From the NCBI RefSeq assembly GCF_000143415.4, contig NW_003314341.1, positions 354,451-418,450 on the forward strand: a stretch of DNA of 64,000 nt, given 5' to 3'. This DNA is from Selaginella moellendorffii (taxonomy: Eukaryota > Streptophyta > Lycopodiopsida > Selaginellales > Selaginellaceae). The first letter of the stretch is position 1; each line of letters begins with the position of its first letter. Below, piece by piece: positions 1-7,683 of the stretch. The notes beneath the pieces are model-generated. The model made no database searches and was not told the origin of the DNA. It saw nothing but the letters and a program-made list of their open reading frames with translations. The position numbers and the translations under genes were made by a program.

Positions 1-43
1 CCCATTAACACACTTCCTTTTTTTAGGAATTTTTTTTCCCAAC

Positions 44-1138
44 ACATAGTTTTCACATTTTATCCTTTAGTGATTTACCATAGAATTACCACGCAGTAGA
101 ACTTTAACCCTCTATGTGCCATATGCCATGTGTTCAAAGACAACAGAATGAAACATGAGTTTTAGGGCTTTAGGCCATTAAACAAAGGAATGGAGCCAAA
201 CTTCTAAATATAGAGCCAAAGAGCAACATAAGCTGGGAAGCAAATATTAGAACTTTTGTAACAGCACTTTGGCTTAGGAGAGATTGTGAATCAAGAGTAT
301 ATAAATCTAAAAGAATACTAGAGAAAGAGAGATAGGTAACTTACATCCTCCCTTTGAAGAAGAAGAAAGCTTGAGTGTGTGTGGCTCCCCAAAAATTTAC
401 ACGCATGCCTCATATGTTAATTCCATTTAGTCCTATTAGCTATTTATGAAAATTATCTAGATCTACTAGTTAGGCATATTTATGGAATGTAGAGATTGTT
501 TGAACACAACGGTGTTGTTCCCATGACCAAATTCACAATCTAACACCATTCCATATTTAGTAATTTTCTATGATTGTCCTAGAAACTAACTCTTGAGACT
601 GGGGTAAAAGCCCAAAACATGAGTTCCTCAAGAGAAGGGGAAGGGAGTTTCAAATGTATAGTAGAGATAGTGGATAGGTTGGGATGGTCGACCAATTTGA
701 GGTATAGTGTAACTTTTGCTTGCATGTCTATCTTTATTTTGCATCCGACTTGGGTCTAAGCCTAATCTTCATACCATGTTAATTGGTGAAGTACCTATAT
801 CTTCGCATTATGCCACTAGTATACTAAAATAGCACTAGATTCTATTTGGCACCATTTTGCATATTGGTCTTAGCATTAGGATGCTAGAGGCTCATAGTGA
901 GGATGTTTTGTAAACACAATAAGCTATTATTTGGTGATATTGAGGGATTAATCTTAATATATAAGGGTTCTTGTCAAGTTAGTATAGATACTAAACTTAA
1001 TTTACTAACACTTGAATAAGAGGGGTTGAAACGGGAACCAACAATAACAACCTCTTGCCATTGTGACAATAAGGAAAAAATATTTAAAAGGACTCGCCGA
1101 CAAATAACTTTTAATACCTATAATCATATTTGTGATAC
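44..1138 (-). repeat. Left LTR of LARD copy C, decayed and rearranged
   Basis: Bases about 44-230 and 889-1138 match the first and last parts of the LTRs of LARD copies A and B (for example 25479-26583). The LTR is followed, as in those copies, by a C-rich tract and the same internal sequence. The family's sense strand is minus, judged from primer-site and polypurine-tract positions in A and B, so this is the 3' LTR. Divergence is high and the left boundary is approximate. The middle, about 404-888, matches the LTR in the opposite orientation. No coding sequence is present. Confidence 0.6.
404..888 (+). repeat. Inverted LTR segment inside LARD C left LTR
   Basis: This segment reads as the reverse complement of the central LARD LTR; compare 26073-26210. 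It includes the shared block GGTAAAAGCCCAAAACAT followed by a GTATAGTAGAGATAG stretch. A decayed LTR at 45238-46080 has the same orientation and a similar left end (ATATGTTA). It could be a partial solo LTR inserted here or an inversion within the LTR; the sequence alone does not decide. Confidence 0.5.
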
Positions 1139-2252
1139 TCTCCCCTGCTTAAAGAAGATTGACATCCTTGTCAATGCACACTCTAATCTAGACCACCATG
1201 AAGGAAACATATCTAGAAAAAGTTTATGGTGTTCATATTTTAAAAGAAATGCACCAACTTAAATGAGTTAGGGGGCAATCTCTCTATCTAATGCAAATAC
1301 ACTACAACATTAAACATCAAACAACTTAACTTAAACAAGGAAATGATCAATGGAGTCAATCACCATTGCTACTTTGAATGTCATCTAGCTTATAAAAGAT
1401 GATATGCCCCTATTTGTAGGTGATATAGAGAGAGAAGCCAAACCTCATGAGTAAATAAACTAAACCTATCAGTACGGTATAGATAGACTACTATAAATAG
1501 GTAGTTAGAGTTGTTTACACAATTATACCCTTTTAATGAAATAAGGAATATCGAAAGAAAGGTGGGTGATATGGCCAATTTACAGTAATTACCCCATGAC
1601 TAAATATTTCACTATGTATATGAAGTGTTGAAACTAATTTGCTTATATAGGCCCAAACCTAAATATCAAAAGATGGATAATATCAAAGTCAGATACAATG
1701 ATATCTTAGAGACTAAATTATCTGTGAATAAATCTTAGATGAGAACACAAAAGTATTCCAAGAAAGTTATCATCCAATAAACTAGAATTAGAGTATAAGA
1801 ACCACCAAGATCACTATAGTTTAAAGGTGTAGGATTAACCAACAAATTCAATAGTAAGTGTATCATCAAGAAAAAGTTAATGATAAAGCTTAACTACTAA
1901 AAATTGTAGATAATATGCCAAACAACTTACAAAAGATAACTAGAAAAACACAAAGTATCAATGACTAATAAGCAAAATGCTTGCAAATATATCACCGGAA
2001 GGAAATAACATCCTAATCTAATAGTAGAACAAAATGAATATCACAAGGGCTAATAAACACTTGTTCATGCTAACTATTGCATCAGTTAATCCAACTAGGT
2101 CTTGATCAACAACACTAAGAAAATAAAGTTGATCAAACAAGCATCTATAGCATCCTACCGATATCTCAAACCCAAGAGACCAATCCAAAGCAAACCACAA
2201 ATAACATATATTAATGCAAAAAGCCAAAAACCATCAAAGAAAACAACTAACC
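1139..2252 (-). mobile_element. LARD copy C internal region, first part
   Basis: This non-coding sequence is collinear with the internal regions that start at 26584 (copy A) and 51045 (copy B). It includes the stretch ending in ATCAAAG..AACAACTAACC just before E2. The match resumes at 36388 after the 34-kb E2 insertion. No conserved reading frame is visible; the short ORFs have no family features. Most of the remaining 5-kb internal region is missing from this copy. Confidence 0.6.
2248..2252. other. Target-site duplication of E2 (TAACC), left copy
   Basis: TAACC directly precedes the TGTAAGG start of the E2 5' LTR. The same five bases follow the E2 3' LTR at 36383-36387. The host sequence is continuous across the pair: copy B reads AACAACTAACCATCATGAAA at the equivalent place. 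The whole 2253-36382 block is therefore one insertion with later insertions inside it. Confidence 0.85.
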
Positions 2253-2450
2253 TGTAAGGAACCAACTCCCCGAAGTGTCATAGGCTAAAGGATCCCTGAA
2301 AGCACAATTGAAATGATAAAGAGTTCATTGGATGGGACTGAGTCTGAGATTGAGTTCAAGACCGACTCTGAGACCGAGTCTATAAATAGAGTTCGAGATC
2401 GAGTCCGAGGCTGATTCCAAGACCAAGTTCGAGACCGAGTTTGAGACCAA
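2253..2450 (+). repeat. E2 5' LTR, first part
   Basis: It matches the first 190 or so bases of the 3' LTR at 35641: TGTAAGGAACCAACTCC, then a GGATCCC..AGCACAA segment, then a run of GAGTCTGAGA-type hexamer-derived repeats. It stops where E1 is inserted, and the LTR continues at 16269 after the ACCAA duplication. Confidence 0.8.
2446..2450. other. Target-site duplication of E1 (ACCAA), left copy
   Basis: ACCAA precedes the TGTGAGAC start of the E1 5' LTR and recurs directly after its 3' LTR at 16264-16268. The flanks rejoin inside the repeat-rich part of the E2 5' LTR, so E1 inserted there. Confidence 0.85.
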
Positions 2451-2729
2451 TGTGAGACACAAAATCCCTAGGCCCCAAAGTGGAGCCGGAAAGGGTGCCA
2501 CGTGGTAGTGGCCGAAGCGAAAGCCAAACGAGCATAACACGTTTGGACTAAAAGCTCCGACTTGGAAGGTCGAGAGCGGGAGTGGAACTCCCAACAAAGT
2601 GCTCGAGGAGCAAGCATGAGGCAACCAAAAAGCAAGGCTCCAAAAAGGGACCCAAAAAGGACTAACACATGACACGTGGAAGTGTCCGAGATGGAGTCCG
2701 AGGCGGACCCGATGTAAGCTCCTGAGTTT

Positions 2730-2785
2730 GGACTTCCCGGGAGGTCACCCAACCTAGTACTATTCAAACCCAAGGACGCTTAACC
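2730..2785 (-). promoter_or_regulatory. 5S rRNA-derived promoter block in Cassandra LTR (first)
   Basis: Read on the minus strand it contains GGTTAAGCGTCCTTGGG (5S box A region), then AGTACTAGGTTGGGTGACC (box C region), then CCCGGGAAGTCC. These match the 3' half of plant 5S rRNA with only a few changes. The part of 5S rRNA upstream of box A is not clearly retained. It is presumed to recruit TFIIIA and TFIIIC as in other Cassandra elements. Confidence 0.88.
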
Positions 2786-3128
2786 CCAAATATCCCAAGA
2801 CCCTTAACCGATTGGAAAAGGGGGTGCACTCTTGTTCATGGGCCCTTTCCCTCTATATTTGAACCCCATGGATCGTCTCTCAAGTCGTTCCCTTTGGTTG
2901 CTTACAATTCACCATGCTTCCCTGCAAGTTCACGCCCTCGTGAACGGAAGCTGAGAGCCGTAGCTCTCCCGAGAGCCCCGCTCTCTTGACACCCTACCCC
3001 TCGGGTCGAGCCCAGCGGGAGCAAACTGGACCAACCAGATGTCAATCAACATGTGGTGTGATTCCCTTAGCCAACCAACAGAGTTGGACCCGAGACCTCT
3101 CTGATACCAAATGTAAGCTCCTGAGTTT

Positions 3129-3184
3129 GGACTTCCCGGGAGGTCACCCAGCCCAGTACTATTCAGACCCAAGGACGCTTAACC
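3129..3184 (-). promoter_or_regulatory. 5S rRNA-derived promoter block in Cassandra LTR (second)
   Basis: This is the same block in the other LTR of copy 1. Box A GTTAAGCGTCCTTGGG is retained and box C reads AGTACTGGGCTGGGTGACC on the minus strand, with two substitutions against the first LTR. Having both boxes in each LTR is the hallmark of Cassandra. Confidence 0.85.
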
Positions 3185-3305
3185 CCAAATATCCCAAGAC
3201 CCTTAACCGATTGGAAAAGGGGGTGCACTCTTGTTCATGGGCCCTTTCCCTCTATATTTGAACCCCATGGATCGTCTCTCAAGTCGTTCCCTTTGGTTGC
3301 TTACA

Positions 3306-3965
3306 CCCGAGGTGGAGTCCGAGATGGACCCGAAGTGGAGTCCGATATGGAGTCCAAGATGGACCCGAAGTGGAGTCTGATATGGAGTCCGAGATGGAGT
3401 CCGAGATGGACCCGAAGTGGAGTCCGATATGGAGTCCGAGATGGAGTCTGAGATGGAGTCCAAGATGGACCCGAGATGGACCCGAGATGGAGTCCGAGAT
3501 GGACCCGAGGTGGAGTCCGAGATGGACCCGAGATGGAGTCCAAGATGGACCCGAGATGGAGTCCGAGATGGACCCGAAGTGGAGTCCGATATGGAGTCCA
3601 AGATGGACCCGAAGTGGAGTCCGATATAGAGTCTGATATGGAGTCTGAGATGGAGTCCGAGATGGACCCGAAGTGGAGTCCGATATGGAGTCCGAGATGG
3701 AGTCTGAGATGGAGTCCAAGATGGACCCGAGATGGACCCGAGATGGAGTCCGAGATGGACCCGAGGTGGAGTCTAAGATGGACCCGAGATGGAGTCCGAG
3801 ATGGACCCGAGATGGAGTCCGAGATGGAGTCCGAGATGGACCCGAGATGGAGTCCGAGATGGAGTCCGAGATGGAACCGAGACTGAGGCTGAGACCGAGA
3901 CCGAGACCGAGTCCTAGTCCGAAACCGGGACCGAGACCGAGTCCGAGTTCAAGCCCGAGTCTGAG
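3306..3965. repeat. 12-bp minisatellite (GAGATGGAGTCC) in E1 5' LTR
   Basis: Tandem variants of GAGATGGAGTCC and GATGGACCCGA continue the array that begins near 2688 before Cassandra. The array grades into GAGACCGAGTCC hexamer-type repeats near 3885-3965. A higher-order duplication is visible: about 115 bp from 3406 recur at 3662. The homologous array in the 3' LTR (14898-15245) is about half as long. Long ORFs on both strands (repeating WSPRWTRDG or HLGLHLGS) are artefacts of the period. Confidence 0.9.
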
Positions 3966-4998
3966 TCTGAATACTAATACAGGCAGTTGGGTGAAAGCCC
4001 AAAGTGATCGTCCCCCAGGGGGGGGGGGGGGGGCTGCGGGGGGTTCCAAAAGTATAGTAGGGAGAGTGTGGGGCTTGGAGCCCAGTGGAGCCAGTTTGGC
4101 CAGGAAAGGCCAGTTTGGCCCAGGAAGGCTAGACCCAGTGTTGGGTGATGAGTTGACCACTGGGAAGTCCAAGACTAGAGTGAACACGGACCGATAAGTG
4201 GGGTACCTTGGTGAAGTGTTCAAGAGCCGGCTCTAGTTCCCCCGGGAGATCGACTGGCCGATGCTCCCAGTCCAAGTGTGGGTGGCACTACCTACTTGGA
4301 TACTAGGCATGGCTCAATGGAACCTCGCTCTAAGCCCATGGCTAGAGCACCCAAGGGCGGAAGGCGGGGAGAGTACCCCGGTGGCTCGCGTAGGGCCACG
4401 GTGTTCCGAAATGTTGTCCCAAAGGCCCAGACTGTGGAAAGGAAGAGGAACAATCCTCTGGGGTAGTGACCAAGGACATAGTCGTGTGGTGAGGAAATCC
4501 CAAGGGATCATGGGACTTAGTGGTTGGGCCTGTGGGCCTCGATCCAGTGGCAGTGTTGGCAAACACGGCCAGGGGCAGAAAGGGACTTAGTGGGGACTGA
4601 TAAAGGGATATTGGGGAAGGCTATTCCCCTTGTTGGTGGGCATCCTAAGGATGCTAAGGAGTGGATCTGAGATGACCACTCACGGATGGTTTGCCTAGTC
4701 TTGGAGAGCCAAGACTGTGATGCAAGGGGTATTGGACTACCAGTGTGGCAAAGGTGATTGGGCATGGCCTTAGCGTAACAAGCTGCCATGTCAGTGGTAC
4801 CTTTGAGTGTCGGTCATGGGATCGGACACGTGGAGCACTTGGACCAAATGCAAATGTTGAGTGGCAGGGATGCCATTCTCGGGGCTAGCAAGTCCCAAGT
4901 CCTGAATTGGACTTATGGAGGTTGTGAATGAGACTCCTCCAAGTGGTCGGAGGTGTGGTTAAGTGGCTAAAGTAGAATGGAAAATTTAGTCGCTTACA

Positions 4999-5013
4999 AC
5001 TTGGTATCGGAGC
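4999..5013 (+). promoter_or_regulatory. E1 primer-binding site (tRNA-iMet type)
   Basis: TTGGTATCGGAGC begins two bases after the CTTACA end of the 5' LTR. It differs by one base from the TGGTATCAGAGC consensus complementary to the 3' end of plant initiator-Met tRNA. This fixes E1 as plus-strand. Confidence 0.85.
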
Positions 5014-5852
5014 TGTTCCTTAGTCCGACTTTTATTGGTGCTCAAGTATATCACCATTGATGTTGGCATTGGAAGGTCCTAGGAGTGGGCCTATCCTTGA
5101 GGAGTAGCATGTCGAGAGGACATGGCTCTCCACTCAAGTTCATGCGTGAACTTGGGCAAAATGTGGTGGATAGAAAAGGGCCAATAATGGAACGACTTTG
5201 GGATCTTGGGAACAGTATAAGGTCTCCTCAGAGGGCTGAGGATGTGATCCAAATGAGCGTTTGACGCAGCAAATGGGCTAATGTAGTTGTGATAAACAAC
5301 TATAGATGGGATCACGGGAAAGATGTAGACTCCAAAACAATAAAGGAGTCGCAAGATTATCCTCATATAGTTGAGGTTGGTACTCATGAATGTGAGACAA
5401 GAGGTAATGACCATGGGAGGTCAAATACGGAAGAGGACTCAAGTCCTTGAAATGGTAGTCGGGGCTACCTTTAATAAATGCTAGAACAACCCAAGGAGTT
5501 GGGGGGTGTACTTAAAGATGAGTTGGTATTCTCATCACATGGACAAGTAGTCCTAAGGGGCAAAAGTTGGCCCCAGAGAACAAAATCAAGTGTCAGAGTA
5601 ACACTTGTGAAAATAGTCCTTTTGAGTAGGACAGGAATGCAAGAAGTGTATTCCAGTGAGCTAGTGCCTCACAAGTAGGACCTTACGGGTCTATGGAATA
5701 ACCAAGTCCAAAACTGCTGAATGACTCAAGTAGAGTCAAGGGATGGTCCTAAAAGGACTGATGGAAGCATTTGGACTGAGGTGTGTTGTACCCCACAAAG
5801 GATGGGGGGGGATCATAGGATCCAAGGATGAGAACAGAGGGTATCTCATTGA
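5014..5852 (+). mobile_element. E1 internal region, first part (non-coding)
   Basis: This follows the primer site and is cut by the sushi-like element at 5853. Only short ORFs occur. None shows a zinc knuckle, the protease DSGA/DTGA motif or any reverse transcriptase motif. I see no gene here. Confidence 0.7.
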
Positions 5853-6106
5853 TGTCAGGAATCCCCCAATTCTTGCCACATTCCTGACTCTCGCCGGATT
5901 CCTGACCTGCAGACCACATTCCTGATTCTCGAGACACTTCCCTATTCCTGACTCTCGAGACACTTCCCTATTCCTGACTCTCAAGACACTTCCCGATTCC
6001 TGAGTCTCGAGCCACATTCCTGATATTGATGTGGCGCCTCCTCTCGACCTCAGCTATATTTAGGCCGTCTTCGATCCAAGAGTGGTGGAGCTTCATCAAC
6101 CTATAG

Positions 6107-6114
6107 TATATATA
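6107..6114 (+). promoter_or_regulatory. TATA box of sushi-like LTR
   Basis: TATATATA lies within CTATAGTATATATAGG, 29 bases upstream of 6136. That base is where complementarity to the downstream primer site begins. The spacing suits an RNA polymerase II start at 6136. The same arrangement occurs in the 3' LTR and in the solo LTR at 33724. Confidence 0.75.
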
Positions 6115-6135
6115 GGTTAGCCTTGTTCCATTTCT

Positions 6136-6151
6136 CCACAATCTGAGTCAA
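6136..6151 (+). promoter_or_regulatory. Predicted transcript 5' end / self-primer
   Basis: CCACAATCTGAGTCAA here and CCACAATCTGAATCAA in the 3' LTR (11349-11364) are complementary over all 16 bases to 6244-6259. In the 5' LTR one pair is G:U in RNA. The position 29 bases after the TATA box fits an mRNA start. In Tf1 the first bases of the mRNA fold back to prime reverse transcription; this looks the same. Confidence 0.75.
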
Positions 6152-6243
6152 CACCAGTCTAAGGCCTCTTCTTTGTTTTCACTAGCTTTTTCTCTTTGTC
6201 TTTAGCATTTTCCAGTCTTGATCTTGTTGGGGGTCTTGATAGT

Positions 6244-6259
6244 TTGATTCAGATTGTGG
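6244..6259 (+). promoter_or_regulatory. Self-priming primer-binding site
   Basis: TTGATTCAGATTGTGG lies two bases after the 5' LTR end. It is the exact reverse complement of 11349-11364 (start of R in the 3' LTR), and of 6136-6151 with one wobble. It does not resemble the 3' end of initiator-Met tRNA, which primes E1, LARD and Cassandra in this window. Confidence 0.75.
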
Positions 6260-6338
6260 TTTTTGCTTTTCTTTTAGCTTGCTTTGATTATTTGATTGCC
6301 TTTGTCTTTTTCCCCCTTTCTTTTCTTTCTTCTTGCCA

Positions 6339-7310
6339 ATGGAGTCTCCAAGCCATCCTGATTTCTTTGCCGAAGTCCTTGCAAAAATCCAGTCTGAGAA
6401 TACTGAGCTGAAGGCGACCCTTCTTCGCATGCAGCAGGAGCTTGCTTCACTTTCGGCTCAAGGATCCAGCAAAGTTCCTGAACCGAAGGTGAGTTTCCCG
6501 GCGAAGTTTTCATGCAAGCGTTCGGAGCTTCGTGGATTTTTGAACCAAATGGAGCTGATCTTTGCACTTCAACATCAGTGGTACCCCATTCCTGAGTCTC
6601 AAATCGGCGTGATTGGGACGTTGCTCGAGGGTGCAGCTTTGTCATGGTTTTCTCCTCTTCTGGAGAAGAGCATGAAAGGGGTCGTGGTTCTGGAGCTGAT
6701 GGATCTTCAATTGTTCAAAGAGAAGCTCGAAGTATGTTTTGGCGAGACGGATCAGGTTCGGGCTGCTACCACAAAGATGAGACGTCTCTCTCAGGGGTCT
6801 CGTCCTGCCTCGATCTATGCTGCAGAGTTCTAACTCCTTGCCTTGGACACTCAGTGGGATGAGCGGGCCCTGATTGACCAATTTCGTTTCGGCCTCAACA
6901 ACGGTGTCAAGGATTTGTTGCTCACCATGGAGGATCCCAAGGACCTGTCGGACGCCATCAACAAAGCTGTTTGATGTGACAATCGTCTCTTTGAACGTCG
7001 TCAGGAAAGTCGCCGCGCCGCTGTTTTTCCGTCCCAGACTCAGGAATCCCAATTTGAGTCTTCGGGGCATAGTCCTGAACCTACTGCTCCGGTCCCGATG
7101 GATATTTCTGGTACTCCCCGACTCATTAGAGGGAAGTTGAGTCCTGCTGAGAAGCAACGTCGAATATCTCATAATCTTTGCCTCTATTGTGCTGATCCTA
7201 ATCACAAAGCAGCTGTGTGTCCCAAGAAGCCTCCCCGATTGCTCGAGTTCACTCTGCCTCAAAGTCCACCTTTGTTGCAGTCGGGAAACGACCCTGTCCA
7301 AACTGAGTAG
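6339..7310 (+). pseudogene. gag: gag of sushi-like element, two premature stops
   Basis: The frame starts at ATG 6339 and reads to TAG 7308, 323 codons. It encodes a small structural protein: an N-terminal helical, probably coiled-coil segment (residues about 8-35), a capsid-type core and a C-terminal CCHC zinc knuckle, CLYCADPNHKAAVC near residue 285. TAA at 6831-6833 and TGA at 6973-6975 interrupt it. Copy 2 (minus strand, about 62800-63710) has CAA at the first site but also TGA at the second. The first stop is therefore a private C-to-T change. The second looks like loss of a CGA arginine codon, perhaps already present in a shared parent. Confidence 0.88.
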
Positions 7311-7321
7311 GAGCTGTCTGT

Positions 7322-7683
7322 TTGGACTCCCTGAATAAAAATCACTTTTCTTCCTTATCAAGCTCCTCACCACCTTTCATCAAAGCCACCACCAATTCCT
7401 GCAACTTCCGCGTCCCATGTCTCCTTTCTTTCACCGGACAATCAGGACTCAAGGCTTTGGCGCTACTGGACTCGGGTGCAACTTCCTGCTTCATGGACAC
7501 GGACTTTGCTACCCGACATCACGTTCCTCTTTCTTCTACCATACGGGATTTGAGGGTTGAAGGCATCGGCGGGCATTTTGTGTCTCCATCTTCTGGACTT
7601 AGGGAAACGTTGCCCGTTCGAGTACACATTGGTCCACCGTCACCGATATCGCCTTCAACATCATCAACAGCAAGTCCTCCTCT
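7322..7683 (+). pseudogene. Aspartic protease of sushi-like element
   Basis: The frame holds the retropepsin active-site motif ALLDSGATSCFMD (bases about 7462-7500), preceded by a Ser/Pro-rich linker. The enzyme would cleave the Gag-Pol polyprotein in the virus-like particle. Against copy 2 (minus strand, about 62410-62640) one base is missing near 7632, after the VHIG region. The protease C-terminal part (GLPWF) therefore continues in another frame from 7684. The frame also differs from that of gag, but damage makes it unclear whether programmed frameshifting existed. Confidence 0.82.

Larger units (their letters stand above)
2713..3305 (-). mobile_element. Cassandra TRIM copy 1
   Basis: Cassandra is a miniature non-coding LTR retrotransposon whose LTRs carry a 5S rRNA-derived RNA polymerase III promoter. 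Here two near-identical 194-bp LTRs (2713-2906 and 3112-3305) begin TGTAAGC and end GCTTACA. They flank 205 bp that encode nothing. The target duplication CCCGA lies at 2708-2712 and 3306-3310. On the minus strand a TGGTATCAGAGA primer site directly follows the LTR (3098-3109). The two LTRs differ at only a few positions, so the insertion is fairly recent. It interrupts the minisatellite of the E1 5' LTR and is absent from the E1 3' LTR, so it arrived after E1. Confidence 0.93.
2451..4998 (+). repeat. E1 5' LTR (2.55 kb, with nested Cassandra)
   Basis: It starts TGTGAGACACAAAATCCC and ends TAGTCGCTTACA, matching 14662-16263 nearly base for base outside the repeat array. The extra length is 593 bp of Cassandra plus its duplication, and a longer 12-bp minisatellite. 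A G homopolymer at about 4019-4034 precedes a conserved GGTTCCAAAAGTATAGTAGG block that also occurs in E2 and LARD LTRs and may be core promoter sequence. ORFs through the repeat array are by-products of its periodicity. Confidence 0.88.
5853..6241 (+). repeat. Sushi-like element 5' LTR
   Basis: The U3 part carries about four 26-bp repeats of the type CCTATTCCTGACTCTCGAG (5881-6024), spaced exactly at 5931, 5957 and 5983. A TATA box lies near 6107-6114, and the predicted transcript start is CCACAATCTG at 6136. The R-U5 part is pyrimidine rich. It matches 11066-11454 in length exactly. Confidence 0.92.

Noticed and set aside
2730-2785. 5S rRNA gene
   Set aside because: Only the internal-promoter half of 5S rRNA is present, inside the LTRs of a TRIM with primer site and target duplications. 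It is Cassandra, not a 5S gene.
3279-4223. Long ORFs of 130-310 codons on both strands with repeated WSPRWTRDG, HLGLHLGS or RTPSRVHLGL motifs
   Set aside because: They are translations of a 12-bp minisatellite, which stays open in several frames on both strands. No start context, domain or composition argues for a protein.
5881-6024. CRISPR-like direct repeats
   Set aside because: A 26-bp period without unique spacers, inside an LTR of a plant retrotransposon.
6642-7373. Minus-strand 243-codon ORF
   Set aside because: It is antisense to gag of the sushi-like element; the plus strand carries the zinc knuckle and capsid features.
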